Part shown: piece after piece, positions 36,957 to 46,589 of the stretch
How positions within the stretch are numbered: position 1 is the stretch's first letter
Layout: the number at the start of each line of letters is the position of its first letter
NCBI GenBank assembly: GCA_025060615.1
Contig: JANXBS010000005.1
Span: 62,001-126,000, forward strand
Length of the DNA: 64,000 nucleotides
Direction of reading: 5' to 3'
Origin: Anaerolineae bacterium
Lineage (GTDB): Bacteria > Chloroflexota > Anaerolineae > DUEN01
The notes under the pieces: model-generated
The model's database searches: none
Told to the model about the DNA's origin: nothing
What the model saw: only the letters and a program-made list of their open reading frames with translations
Translations under genes and position numbers: made by a program

Positions 36957-38060
36957 ATGGGTTTTGGCTTGGGAGATCGGCTGGGTGGTGACACACCAGG
37001 TGTGCGCCGCCCGATCTTCAAGCTCACGGTGGGGACAAGCTCGCCGGAGGAATGGGCAAGGCGGTTAGTGGCAGCGCGCGTGCGCGCCGAGCTGGCTCCT
37101 GCAGCCGATGAAGCCGTGCTGTGGTTGAGCCCGGAGGGGAATCGTCCAACTGTGGGCGATGCGCTCAGCCTGGCCCTGGGCTACGAGGACGGCGGTGGAG
37201 GCCTCGCTGGCGCGCTAGGTGTAGTAGGCAACGGCAGAGGTCCTAGCCGGATATTTACCGGTACGGTGGCTTCCATCGAGCTGACGCTATCCAGTCTACA
37301 GGTGCGCGCTCTGAATGGCGGCGCCAAACTTCAAGCGCTGCGCGTCTGGCGATGGTATGAGGCGCAGAACGCGGGGGACATCGTCCGCGATCTGGCCGCT
37401 CAGGCCGGCGTGGCCACGGGCGCGATTGAACCGGGCATCCAGTTGCCCATCTACGCCATGGACGGCCGTCGCCACGCATATCAGCATGTGGCAGCGCTCG
37501 CCCGGCTGTGTGGGTTCGACGCTTACCTGACCCCGAACGATGAGCTCGTGTTTGGGCCTTTCACCAAGACAACGGCCGACCACATGTTCGTGTATGCGGA
37601 AGACGTGCTAGCACTGGCCGTGGACACGAGCGCCCCGGCTGTGGCGCAGGTGACGGTAATCGGCGAAAGCCCGGCTAGCACGCAAGGAGCAGACGCTTGG
37701 CATTGGCTGGCCAGCGATTGGAACAGATATCAGGGAAAGGCCGGGAGCGGGAACCCGGCAGTGCTGGTGCAGGCGCGAGCTGTCCGCACCCAGGAGATAG
37801 CTCAAGCGCTGGCCAACAACCTACTCGATCGGGCTATGCGCGGCGCCACTCACGGCTTTCTACGGGCATCAGGGCGAGCCGAGGTGAAGATCGGAGACAC
37901 AGTGGAGATGAGGGGGGCTTCTGATGACGCGCTTAATGGCCTATATCAGGTGGTGGGAGTACACCATCGCCTGGATCGCGTTGGTGGCTTCCTCACCACG
38001 CTGGAGCTTATCGCCGCGAGCGAGGACAGAGCTCTCACCAGGCCATTGGGAGGACTGTGA
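36957..38060 (+). CDS. Baseplate hub protein (gpD/VgrG N-terminal type)
   Basis: The 367-residue protein resembles phage late-control gpD and the hub part of VgrG. Recognisable segments are VWRWYEAQNAGDIVRDLAAQ, HAYQHVAALARLCGFDAYL and VKIGDTVEMRG…NGLYQVVGVHH. It should form the trimeric hub between tube and spike. GAGGA precedes the ATG. The stop overlaps the spike gene's ATG (ATGA), as expected for a stoichiometric pair. In extracellular injection systems hub and spike are often one VgrG-like polypeptide; here they are separate, as in P2. Confidence 0.85.
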   Translation: MGFGLGDRLGGDTPGVRRPIFKLTVGTSSPEEWARRLVAARVRAELAPAADEAVLWLSPEGNRPTVGDALSLALGYEDGGGGLAGALGVVGNGRGPSRIFTGTVASIELTLSSLQVRALNGGAKLQALRVWRWYEAQNAGDIVRDLAAQAGVATGAIEPGIQLPIYAMDGRRHAYQHVAALARLCGFDAYLTPNDELVFGPFTKTTADHMFVYAEDVLALAVDTSAPAVAQVTVIGESPASTQGADAWHWLASDWNRYQGKAGSGNPAVLVQARAVRTQEIAQALANNLLDRAMRGATHGFLRASGRAEVKIGDTVEMRGASDDALNGLYQVVGVHHRLDRVGGFLTTLELIAASEDRALTRPLGGL

Positions 38061-38758
38061 TGAGCGGGCTGATTGATACCATCCAGGCCATCGTGCGCGA
38101 GGAGCTGCAACACATCTATCTGGCTGAGTTAGGCGTGGTAACGGAGCTGCACGCACACGAGAGCGAAAACGACCGGAATAACTACGAGTGCTCGGTCCGA
38201 TTGCGGGACAGCGGTCTAGAACTACGGTTTGTGCCGATCGCTACACCGCGCCTCGGGCTATGCGCGCTTCCCAACGTGGGCGACCTAGTGCTAGTGCAAT
38301 TCCTGGGCGGCGATGCGAACGCGCCGGTGGTGACAGCTCGGCTGTACAGCGAGCGGGCTCGTCCGCCTATCGCCAAAGCTGGCGAGTGGGTGTATGAGTC
38401 GCCTGACAGCAAGGAAAGTGGTATCCGCCGGGCGTTTCTGAAGCTGCCCAATGGCGCCACTCTCACCTGGGACGACGATGCCATCCGATTGGAGACCGGC
38501 GCTACCAAGTTAATGATCAACCACGACGGTGAGGTGGTATTGGAATCAGCAGACAAGGTGACCATCAAGAGCGCAGGCGACACAGTGGTAGAGGCCCAGG
38601 GCGCGCTGAGCATAAAGGCAGCTGGCGACCTATCGCTGGAAGGGATGAACGTCACCCTCAAAGCTCAGGTGAACGCCCAGGTGGAAGGGCAGGTGGGTGC
38701 CACGCTGAAGGGGATTAACGTGGCGATCAAGGGGGTTACAGCGTTCTCGGCCGGATGA
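38057..38758 (+). CDS. Baseplate spike protein (gpV/gp5 type)
   Basis: A 233-residue protein with an N-terminal OB-fold (ECSVRLRDSGLELRFVPIATP, LPNVGDLVLVQFLGGD) and a C-terminal repetitive beta-prism/beta-helix (VVLESADKVTIKSAGDTVVE, LSIKAAGDLSLEGMNVTLKA). The alternating K/A/G-rich strands are typical of trimeric spikes. No lysozyme or effector extension is fused. It is coupled to the hub gene upstream, and a PAAR-like tip gene follows. Confidence 0.9.
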   Translation: MMSGLIDTIQAIVREELQHIYLAELGVVTELHAHESENDRNNYECSVRLRDSGLELRFVPIATPRLGLCALPNVGDLVLVQFLGGDANAPVVTARLYSERARPPIAKAGEWVYESPDSKESGIRRAFLKLPNGATLTWDDDAIRLETGATKLMINHDGEVVLESADKVTIKSAGDTVVEAQGALSIKAAGDLSLEGMNVTLKAQVNAQVEGQVGATLKGINVAIKGVTAFSAG

Positions 38759-38785
38759 TGATGCAGGTTGCGCGGGGAGGGATAC

Positions 38786-39118
38786 ATGCCAGGACTGCCT
38801 GTCACGATTGGTTGCGCGGTGGTGCTCACACCCGGTGTGGCAGGGCCACCCGATTCCGGTGTGATCGCCGTGATCCCCCAGGCCATCATCACTGCGGGAG
38901 GGATGCCGCTGGCCGTAGTCGGCTCCATCTGCCAAATGGTGAACTCGGTGAGCGGGGCCCCCTACCCGCTGCCCATCGGCCCGATTGCCAGCGCAGGGGT
39001 GACAATCAACGGGCAAGCACTCGTGCGGGTGGGAGACCGCATCCCGTCCGGCCCCGGCATCTTGACCATCATCGGGCCGCCGGCTGTGCCATTCGTGAAC
39101 GATCAGAGCCCACCGTAA
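38786..39118 (+). CDS. PAAR-like spike tip protein
   Basis: A 110-residue protein with small repeated turns (PVTIGCAVVLTPGVAG, ASAGVTINGQALVRVGDRIPSGPG) typical of PAAR-like caps that sharpen the spike. The single cysteine and lack of a His/Cys zinc set differ from classical PAAR, so this is the PAAR-like variant. ATG at 38786 has GGGAGGG six bases upstream, which favours it over an upstream TTG at 38768. Confidence 0.75.
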   Translation: MPGLPVTIGCAVVLTPGVAGPPDSGVIAVIPQAIITAGGMPLAVVGSICQMVNSVSGAPYPLPIGPIASAGVTINGQALVRVGDRIPSGPGILTIIGPPAVPFVNDQSPP

Positions 39119-39130
39119 AGGAGACGTCCC

Positions 39131-39601
39131 ATGCCCCAGGAATATCTCGCTTCTGACCTGAGCGTGTACCGCGCCTATCTGGGCGGTGAGCGCGAGCGCG
39201 GCAGCCCCGACCTGCGCGCGGTGCCGGGACACGTCGTGCCTCCCGATCGCACGCCCCAGCGCGATCTGGCCAATGTGGATCGTATAGATAACCTGCGCCA
39301 GGCGCTGGTGAATCGCCTGCTCGCCCGGCGCGGCGAGTTAGCTGACCTGGGCCACCCAGGGTACGGCAGCCGGCTTTACGAGCTGATCGGCCGGCCTAAC
39401 TCCGCCACCCAGCGTAATTTGGCCAAGCTCTTCGTGCTGGAGGCGTTGAGTCAAGAGCCGCGTGTGGACAGCAAGCAGATTCAGGTGGACGTCCAGCCCG
39501 ACCCGCGCGACCGCAACCGAGTGCTGATCGAGATCCGCGTGCGCCCGGTGGGTGAGGATTCGCCTGTGGCGCTGCAGGTGCCGTTCAGCTTCACAGGATA
39601 G
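39131..39601 (+). CDS. Baseplate wedge protein, gpW/gp25 family
   Basis: A 156-residue protein whose C-terminal 110 residues match gp25/gpW. It shows LRQALVNRLLARRGELADLGHPGYGSRLYELIG, a helix-loop with the conserved G-x-P-x-Y-G-S-x-L segment, and a final beta strand pair. The N-terminal 45 residues are an extension. An AAGGAGA ribosome-binding site precedes the ATG. It is a core component of all contractile baseplates. Confidence 0.9.
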   Translation: MPQEYLASDLSVYRAYLGGERERGSPDLRAVPGHVVPPDRTPQRDLANVDRIDNLRQALVNRLLARRGELADLGHPGYGSRLYELIGRPNSATQRNLAKLFVLEALSQEPRVDSKQIQVDVQPDPRDRNRVLIEIRVRPVGEDSPVALQVPFSFTG

Positions 39602-39653
39602 AGGCCACAGACAATGAACTACGGACGCAAGATAGCAAGATAGGAAACGAACT

Positions 39654-41381
39654 ATGGCGACCTTCGACCCACAACCGCATGCTGTCATCGTGGACGATCT
39701 CCTCACTGCGCTCACTGGCGGGCATGTGCGTGAGGCGATTCGCTTCCGACAGGATACGTTCACCTATGCTCTCAAACACCCACTCGATGAGTCGCGCCTG
39801 GCCTTCGTCAAGGTCGTCGGCGAGCGGATGGGCAGCTTTTACCTGTTCGAGCGGGGCAAGGACTACGACGTGGCGGCCGGCGCTATCGCCTGGCGGAATA
39901 CGGGCGGCAAGCTTCCGGATGTGGATTCTACTTTTTATGTCAACTATTATGAGGTCGGCCGCAGCTCGCCCCTCACCGATCGCTTCGTAGGCAGCATCAC
40001 CCGCACCCTGGCTGAGGCCTTTGCGCTGGAGGTGGCGCTGCTTCAGCAGGCGATCAAGGCCGCCTATGACACTGGCTTCGTGGACACGGCCACCGGCGGC
40101 GCGTTGGACCAGGTCGTCGCCATCCTGGGCCTGAAGCGCCGTTCAGCCCAATATGCCACCGGCGAGGTGACTTTTACCCGCGCTCCCGGCGTCGTCGGCG
40201 ACATCGAGATCGGGGCCGGCACCCGGTTGCGCACCGCCACCGAGCCGCCTCGCCTCTTCGAGACCACAGTAGCCAAGACGTTACGCGACGGTCAACTGAG
40301 CATCGCCGTGCCCATCCGGGCGACCGTGGCCGGCCAGAATGGGATCGCACAGCCCGGCGAGATCACGGTCATGGTCCGCCCCATCGCCGGCATCGCCTCG
40401 GTCACCAACTCAGAGGGGACAGCCCAGGGACGAGCCGCTGAGACGGACGAAGAGCTGCGGGCGAGAGCCAAACAGGCCGTCGGGCAAGCTGGACGGGCGA
40501 CGCCCGCTGCGATTCGCAACGCGCTCCTAGGCGTGCCAGGCGTGCGTTCAGTAGAGCTGCGCGAGGACCTGCCGCATGAACCGGGCCAGGTGCAATTGAC
40601 CGTTGACTGCGCCGAGACCGCTGTGGGCGAAGCGCTGGCCGCGCTCGAAGCTAACCGGGCGGCCGGTGTCCGCTTCGTCCATAACCTGATCCAGCCCGAG
40701 GAGGCCGGCGGTGAAGCGGCTGTCACCCTTATCGCGATCCCGGCCGAGGTGCGGCTGTGGGTCAGCCTGAACGATCCCGGAGCGCCTCAGGAGACGGTGG
40801 CCCGCATCCTTACCGCCGCGCGCGAGGCGATCTCGGCCTACCTCGACGGGCTGAAGGTAGCCGAAGCGCTGGCCTACAACAAGCTGATGAGCCTGGCGAT
40901 GGGCGTGACAGGGGTTGCCGACGTCGCCGAGCTGCGCATCCGCCGATTGGATACGATGCCGCCTCAGGAGCTAGGCGCTGGGCAGAGCCTGGCCGCCGGA
41001 GCTGGCCGGAAGATCACCGTAGCCGCCAGCGCGCTGAGCGTAGAGATCGCCGGCGCGCCGGTCTTCCTGGATGTCACAGTGCAATACAGCGCGACAGCCG
41101 CCAGCGCCGGCGATCCAGCCAGGGCGACGCGAACGTTGTTGTTGACCTATTTGGACGGAGTCACCGGCACGATCGGACTGACTGAAATTTGGCGGGCCTT
41201 AGTGAGCGCCGGACATATCCCGGCCAGGGTCGAGATCACCGCCGAGTACAGCGCGAGCGGCGCATCCGTCACCCGCGCGCTGACCGACGGTGCCGCTACG
41301 CCCGCGCCAGCCAACCAGTTCAAACTCGCCGCCAACGAGCGAGCCGTCCTGCGCTCAGTAGCGGCCAACGTAACAGGCTGA
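39654..41381 (+). CDS. Baseplate J-like protein
   Basis: A 575-residue baseplate J (gp6/gpJ) family protein. Diagnostic parts are the N-terminal domain, TGGALDQVVAILGLKRRSAQYATGEVTF, the AGQNGIAQPGEITV region, the ETDEELRARAKQAVGQAGRATPAAIRNAL segment, and the last beta domain. It forms the wedge ring around the hub and typically follows gp25 in the order seen here. Confidence 0.92.
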   Translation: MATFDPQPHAVIVDDLLTALTGGHVREAIRFRQDTFTYALKHPLDESRLAFVKVVGERMGSFYLFERGKDYDVAAGAIAWRNTGGKLPDVDSTFYVNYYEVGRSSPLTDRFVGSITRTLAEAFALEVALLQQAIKAAYDTGFVDTATGGALDQVVAILGLKRRSAQYATGEVTFTRAPGVVGDIEIGAGTRLRTATEPPRLFETTVAKTLRDGQLSIAVPIRATVAGQNGIAQPGEITVMVRPIAGIASVTNSEGTAQGRAAETDEELRARAKQAVGQAGRATPAAIRNALLGVPGVRSVELREDLPHEPGQVQLTVDCAETAVGEALAALEANRAAGVRFVHNLIQPEEAGGEAAVTLIAIPAEVRLWVSLNDPGAPQETVARILTAAREAISAYLDGLKVAEALAYNKLMSLAMGVTGVADVAELRIRRLDTMPPQELGAGQSLAAGAGRKITVAASALSVEIAGAPVFLDVTVQYSATAASAGDPARATRTLLLTYLDGVTGTIGLTEIWRALVSAGHIPARVEITAEYSASGASVTRALTDGAATPAPANQFKLAANERAVLRSVAANVTG

Positions 41382-41437
41382 GGACGACAGTCGTCCATCG
41401 CCCATAGTCCGTCGTCTGTGGTCAGTTAAGAGCTACT

Positions 41438-43726
41438 ATGCCCAAACGTGACGCGATTCTCTCTCGCTTTCCCGATTTCTTTGAGGTGCAGGACCCGGAG
41501 AAGCTGCTCTATCAGGTAATCGGGGCGCTGGCTGGGCCGCTCGATCGCCTGAACCATCAGCTTGTCGAGGCCATGTGGGCTCATTGGGTGAACCGCGCTC
41601 TGGAGGTGCGCGATTTGGAGCGCATCGCGGCCCTATATGGCGTGAGCCGCTTCGACGGCGAGCCACGTGAGCGTTTCCGTCGCCGGCTCAAGGCGCTGGT
41701 ACGCATCCTGCTCGGCGGGACGGCGACGCCAGCCGCTGTGCTTCAGATGGTCGCGGCCACACTCGACCTGGACATCTGGGACGAGACTGGGAGGCCACAG
41801 CTCATGCCAGGCCAACAGCCCAACATCACCCTAGCCCAAGCGAATGGGCGGACCGCTGCGATCGCGCTGGTGGAGACGCCATGGAAGGCCGTCGAGCCGG
41901 AGGCGACCGTCTGCGTCAACGGCCAGCGCCTGGGCTTCCACCAAGATGACTTCGAGCCCGTAGTCCCCACCATCGTGATCACGGGCGTCGGCGATCGCAC
42001 GATACAGCCCGTGATCACCAACCTGACCAACGGCCAAGTCATCGGCTACCTGGACACGGTGCCCGATGGGCAGCGGCTGGTAATTGCCCCGGACGGTACC
42101 GCCCGTCTGGAGGGGCGCGACGTCTCCAGCCGGCTGTTCTCAATGCAAGGCGGTTTCTACGATCGTGATGCCTTCGACCAGGAGCGGACGCGCTTTGTAT
42201 TGCGCCGGCCTCGCGGCGCGTTCGACCTAGCCGGGTTGGGCCGTCCGGATTTCGCGTTCGCTGCCCGGCCCGCCCAGGTGCAGACGCCCGCCCTGCCCCG
42301 CGGCGATTCCGACTGGCACGTCACCGCCACTATCGGCCGCTTCGAGCGTACCGCTTACGGCCGCTGCGTATGGGATGCCCCTGACCCACAGCAGTTCCGG
42401 CAGGGCCTGTTTGAGCACACGGGCTGGGATATTTCCGTTTTCCAACTAGAGCCATCGCTGAAGGTGGCGCTGCACTGGCAGGAGCGGGAGCGGGCCACGT
42501 TTGAGGTGCGCGTGCCCTGGCCCCTGGTACAGCGCGGCCCCGAGCGAGTGGATCAGAACGGCTGGGCGTACGAGGTGGACCCCACAGTCGGTACGTTAAC
42601 GGTGCGCCGGGTGCAACGGCTGCGTTTCGAGCTGTACAGCCGAACCCTACCGGCCGGCGGAGCCGAGATCATCCTGGGCGGCAACGCCGCAGCCGGCGCG
42701 CTGGGCCAGACGACCGGTTATTTCGCCCTCGTGCGGGCCCGTCCCAGCCGCGTGCACAGCGCCGATCCCGCCCACGCCGTCATCGGGATCGGCCGGCGCG
42801 GCAGCCTGATCTACCTGGACGATCTCTGGACGATCCTGGAACAGCCACCCGATGGGCTGGAGCATCTGGCATTGGTGCGCACAGCCCGCGCCGATATAAC
42901 ATCTCAGGAGGACGAGCTTGTTCGTTTGACTGTGGCCGCGCCGGACCCGGTCACGCTCTATGTGGCCTATGATGCCCTGGCCGCGGCCGTCCCTCGCTGG
43001 CTGCGCGCCGATCAAGGTTGGGCGAAGGTAGGACAGACAGTCCAGGCAAAGCGCGATGAAGCCGCCTATACGCTACGGCTGGGCACCGCGCCTTGCACTG
43101 TAGCCTGGCTGGAATGGATCGGCGAGCCACCACAACCGCCACCTCGCCTGCTGGTGGCTGATAAGGCGGAAGGCCAATTGCATGTGCTGGACCCAGCCGA
43201 GCTTGTGCGGCTGGGGGAGGGCGCGCCGGGTGCTAGCGAGGTTGAAGTGGAACTGGCTCGAGTGCCAGTGGGCCCAGGCGCATGCAGCATCGCCCTGCTC
43301 ACCCGCTACCATGCTCCTGACCTGCCGGGTGAGCGCAACCTGGCCTACGTGGCCAACTTCGATGCCAACACGGTGACGGTTGTGGACCTGGAGACAGTAG
43401 AGCGGCTGATCGTGCAGGACCCGGCTGTGACGCCTGGCGACGCCGTCATGGCGACCATCGCTACGGGACGGGGGCCAGCCCACGTGAGCTTGACACCGGA
43501 TCAGAATGAAGGGCAGGTGCTCAACTTGTTGGATCGCACCATCACCCGGATAGACCTAGTGACAAACCGGGCGGTGGAGACGCAACCGGCCACGTTGCCC
43601 CACGAACGGGTGGCGCGGGAGATCGAACGAGTACGGGCAGCCGGCATCCATGCTCGGGTCGTCTATGTCATGCCAGACTTGGATGATGCGCTCCGAGTGA
43701 GCGTCCAGAGCATCTCGGCTCCTTGA
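41438..43726 (+). CDS. gpI-like baseplate/tail protein with C-terminal beta-propeller-like region
   Basis: A 762-residue protein. The first 130 residues resemble tail protein I (FPDFFEVQDPEKLLYQVIG, LERIAALYGVSRFDGEPRERFRRRLKALV), the wedge protein that follows gpJ in P2-like order. The middle is beta-rich and unrecognised. The last 200 residues show YVTN-type propeller strands (LLVADKAEGQLHVLDPAEL, RNLAYVANFDANTVTVVDLE, VLNLLDRTITRIDLVTNRAV). A fibre-docking or binding role for the extra 600 residues is likely but unproven. Confidence 0.72.
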   Translation: MPKRDAILSRFPDFFEVQDPEKLLYQVIGALAGPLDRLNHQLVEAMWAHWVNRALEVRDLERIAALYGVSRFDGEPRERFRRRLKALVRILLGGTATPAAVLQMVAATLDLDIWDETGRPQLMPGQQPNITLAQANGRTAAIALVETPWKAVEPEATVCVNGQRLGFHQDDFEPVVPTIVITGVGDRTIQPVITNLTNGQVIGYLDTVPDGQRLVIAPDGTARLEGRDVSSRLFSMQGGFYDRDAFDQERTRFVLRRPRGAFDLAGLGRPDFAFAARPAQVQTPALPRGDSDWHVTATIGRFERTAYGRCVWDAPDPQQFRQGLFEHTGWDISVFQLEPSLKVALHWQERERATFEVRVPWPLVQRGPERVDQNGWAYEVDPTVGTLTVRRVQRLRFELYSRTLPAGGAEIILGGNAAAGALGQTTGYFALVRARPSRVHSADPAHAVIGIGRRGSLIYLDDLWTILEQPPDGLEHLALVRTARADITSQEDELVRLTVAAPDPVTLYVAYDALAAAVPRWLRADQGWAKVGQTVQAKRDEAAYTLRLGTAPCTVAWLEWIGEPPQPPPRLLVADKAEGQLHVLDPAELVRLGEGAPGASEVEVELARVPVGPGACSIALLTRYHAPDLPGERNLAYVANFDANTVTVVDLETVERLIVQDPAVTPGDAVMATIATGRGPAHVSLTPDQNEGQVLNLLDRTITRIDLVTNRAVETQPATLPHERVAREIERVRAAGIHARVVYVMPDLDDALRVSVQSISAP

Positions 43727-43761
43727 GGGAGGATACGGAGTTCAGCGAAGCACTATTGCCT

Positions 43762-43824
43762 GGGAGAGGGCTAGACCGAGCGAGGCACTGCGGGATGAAA
43801 CAGCCCTCACTCTGCCCCTCTCCC
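43762..43824. repeat. Inverted repeat/hairpin in the intergenic gap before the small fibre gene
   Basis: Perfect 9-bp arms GGGAGAGGG (43762-43770) and CCCTCTCCC (43816-43824) flank 45 nt. A second pair (AGGGCT/AGCCCT) overlaps them, so alternative folds are possible. The GGGAGAGGGCT…CCCTC sequence resembles dispersed intergenic repeats common in GC-rich bacteria. This is a resemblance only. Confidence 0.45.
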
Positions 43825-43859
43825 GTTCGTCCTTTGGAGGGATGAGAGGCGTTTACCAC

Positions 43860-44339
43860 ATGGGCAAGAAGAGCTCTATCCACCGTATCTCGCTTAACGG
43901 ACTGGCAACGGTCACCTTGCTGGACCCTTTCGACCGGGAGGTGGCTTATCACGTGGCGCACAACCGTATCGTGGCGGGTGGACAGCGCCTCCTGGCCGAT
44001 CTGCTGCTGGGCCGCTCCACCCAGGCACTGGCGACTATAGCCGTAGGCAGCGGTGATACGGAGCCGACCTCGGACGACACCGCGTTAGCCGCTGAGGTCT
44101 ATCGGAAGCCCATCGCCGAGGCTGACAAGCAGATCGTGGGCGGCAATGGCCAGCCATTTACTGTGCGCCTAAGCATTACCCTAGGCATCAACGAGCCGCC
44201 GGAGGGCGACGTGGAGTTGCGCGAGATCGGCCTGTTCGACGCCGCTAACGGCCTGTTCAGCCGGACACTATTGCCAATCCCGGTGATCAAAACCCATAAT
44301 TTCACCCTCAGCGTGCGCTGGGAGATCGAGATCGGATAG
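43860..44339 (+). CDS. Small tail-fibre-type protein
   Basis: A 159-residue beta-rich protein. The stretch ITLGINEPPEGDVELREIGLF followed by ANGLFSR resembles the ELREIGLFD…L.SR pattern found in phage tail-collar/fibre proteins. I place the start at ATG 43860 because the earlier ATG at 43842 is only one base from its would-be ribosome-binding site. It is the first gene after the baseplate set and precedes four PASTA paralogues, so it probably belongs to the appendages. Confidence 0.6.
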   Translation: MGKKSSIHRISLNGLATVTLLDPFDREVAYHVAHNRIVAGGQRLLADLLLGRSTQALATIAVGSGDTEPTSDDTALAAEVYRKPIAEADKQIVGGNGQPFTVRLSITLGINEPPEGDVELREIGLFDAANGLFSRTLLPIPVIKTHNFTLSVRWEIEIG

Positions 44340-44404
44340 GTGCTGGAGTGAGTAAGGGTAGTGCCTCTACCCATTCCAGAGATATCAAACGAAAGGAAAC
44401 GATC

Positions 44405-46570
44405 ATGCCGATAGAAAAGCCCAACCTGACGGAGGCTCAGCCGGGCGCTCCCATCACCGCCAGCGACTGGAACGCCATGATCCGGGCAGTCAAGGAATTG
44501 CAGGCAACGCTGCAAAACCTGCGCACACGCGCCCCGGCCGGCATCTTGGTGACGGTGCGCGACCGCGACACGGAGAACATCCTGCCGCCGGAGCTCATCG
44601 CCGCCGTGTACGCTGTCTCGGTGGCAATCAACACGCTAATGCAGCCTGGCCGGCGCACTGGCGGCGATCAGGCCTACTTGATCCCGATAGACGCGCCAGG
44701 CGAATACGAGGTCACGGTGGAGCCGATGCCCGAAAGCGGCTACCAGCAACAGACGCAGCGAATCGCCGTGAGCGAAGATATCGCGCTGGTGGATTTCCTG
44801 CTTTGGGAGCAGCCGCGCGAGCCCGTGGTGCCCATGGTGTTCGGCAAGACGCTGCGCGAGGCGCGCGCTGTGCTGGAAGTGGCCGGCATTCCGTTGCGAC
44901 GCATGCTGGACGCGCACGGCGAGGCGATTGACCCCGAGGTGTGGGAGGCCGACTTTGGCAACCGGCTAGTGGTGGGCACTGAACCAGGAGCGGGCATGGT
45001 GATCTCCGGCAACGATACGGTGGACATCTTGGTGGCAGGCCGGGTCGAGCCGGTGGAGCGAAAGCCAGTGCTCGTTGGCCAGATCCCGGTGGCGCGGCCG
45101 ACGCGGCTGGCCCTCAGCCCTGATGGCAGCTTGCTCTACGTGCTCGGCCAGGGCTCGGCCCGCGGCGGGGGGACAGCTATTACCGTCGTGGACACGCGCC
45201 GCCGCCGGGTGATCACCACCATCGAGGCCGGCACCACACCACTGCTTAACCTGGCCTTTCATCCATCTGGCGAGCGCGCCTTTGTCTCCGTGATCCTGCC
45301 CGAGTTTACGCTGGCAGGGGCGCTCACTCGCAGCGTAGAGCTGGCTCGGCCAACCCTTGGCCCGGTAGAGCGCATCGGCTCTCCCGGGCTCGATCTCGGC
45401 CGCAGCGCGAGAGGTGAAGAGCGGATAGCCAGCAGCGTCAGCTTGGGCCAAAGGGCCGCCGCAGCCAACGCGATCACAGCGGCTGCGATGTTGGGCAGGG
45501 GAAGCGCGCTCAATCAGCTCATCATTGAGGCCGGCACGGGCGCGGCTTTCGCCGCAGGCATCGCCAACCTGGCCGCGGTCAACCTAGCGGCCGCGCTGGG
45601 GACCGGCGTCAAGGCCCGTGGTGATCAGGGGGCCATCGTCATCGTGGACGCGGCGCGACATCGGGTGATCCCCGGCGCGCTCATCCCCACCCCTGTGTGC
45701 TACGGCCTAGACGTCTCCGCTGACGGCCAATCCCTGTATGGCGCTTCGCCTACCCAGCGGCGCGCGGTGCGCGTGGACCTGCGCACCGGCCAAGTGGCTC
45801 AGATCTTAGCAGAGGGAGGGCCCGCCTTCGTGGATGTGGTAGGAGAGGCCGTCCACATCACCGACGTAGCGCGACACCTGCTGTTGCGCCTCTCTGCTAC
45901 GGGGGAGACCCAGAGCTTCCGAGCTGGGATCAGCCCCCTCGATCTAGCCATTAGCCCGGATGGCCGGTTCGCCTATGTGGTCAACTTCAACTTGCAAACG
46001 GGCAGCTTGGTGCGCGTCAACCTGGTCGGCGAGTTCAATGTACCCCCCGAAGCGATCCCTGGGGTCTCGCCGCGGGTGGTCAACCAGGACGGCTTTCTCC
46101 TCTCCGGCATTGATATCACTCCTGACGGCCAACACATCTGCGTGACTATAGACGAGGGGCTGGCGATCGTCAACGTCGGCACGCTGGCGGTGCAGACTGT
46201 CTCACTGGGCGGTGAGCCGGCTGGTGTGGTCATTGAGCCGCGTCGGGCCGACGGCAGCGGTGGCAAATACGCCTACGTGGCGAACTTCGGCGATAACGTC
46301 GTGCAAATCGTAGACCTGACGGGCGAGGATGAGCCGTTCGTGCGGACCACCTTCACCGGCACGGTCTTTACCGGCCGCGTAGCCGAGCTGATGACGGTGC
46401 CCGGCGTTAATGAGCATGTTGCCGAGAGGTTAGTGCTTAGCGGCATCCAGTCCATCAGCGATCTAGCCAACGCCAACACCAGCCTGGTCGCCAGCGCGCT
46501 GGAAGTGAATCCGATCCAGGCCGCAGCGCTCATCGGCCGCGCTGGACGGCTGGCGCTGACTTTGAGATGA
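44405..46570 (+). CDS. Appendage paralogue 1: shared N-module, one PASTA-like repeat, beta-propeller, helical C-terminal domain
   Basis: A 721-residue protein. The N-terminus shares with three downstream proteins a Trp-containing helix (PITASDWNAMIRAVKELQAT) and a beta domain containing VTVRDRDTENILPPELI and YEVTVEPMPESGY. A PASTA-like repeat follows (about 140-215, with the MLDAHGEA insert). A long YVTN/lactonase-like propeller spans about 220-650, interrupted by an Ala-rich helical insert near 330-410. A helix-hairpin-helix/DUF4332-like end completes it (VPGVNEHVAERLVLSGIQ). ATG 44405 has AAAGGAAA upstream. Function is inferred to be target binding. Confidence 0.7.
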   Translation: MPIEKPNLTEAQPGAPITASDWNAMIRAVKELQATLQNLRTRAPAGILVTVRDRDTENILPPELIAAVYAVSVAINTLMQPGRRTGGDQAYLIPIDAPGEYEVTVEPMPESGYQQQTQRIAVSEDIALVDFLLWEQPREPVVPMVFGKTLREARAVLEVAGIPLRRMLDAHGEAIDPEVWEADFGNRLVVGTEPGAGMVISGNDTVDILVAGRVEPVERKPVLVGQIPVARPTRLALSPDGSLLYVLGQGSARGGGTAITVVDTRRRRVITTIEAGTTPLLNLAFHPSGERAFVSVILPEFTLAGALTRSVELARPTLGPVERIGSPGLDLGRSARGEERIASSVSLGQRAAAANAITAAAMLGRGSALNQLIIEAGTGAAFAAGIANLAAVNLAAALGTGVKARGDQGAIVIVDAARHRVIPGALIPTPVCYGLDVSADGQSLYGASPTQRRAVRVDLRTGQVAQILAEGGPAFVDVVGEAVHITDVARHLLLRLSATGETQSFRAGISPLDLAISPDGRFAYVVNFNLQTGSLVRVNLVGEFNVPPEAIPGVSPRVVNQDGFLLSGIDITPDGQHICVTIDEGLAIVNVGTLAVQTVSLGGEPAGVVIEPRRADGSGGKYAYVANFGDNVVQIVDLTGEDEPFVRTTFTGTVFTGRVAELMTVPGVNEHVAERLVLSGIQSISDLANANTSLVASALEVNPIQAAALIGRAGRLALTLR

Positions 46571-46589
46571 GCGGGGAGGACGAGCGTTT

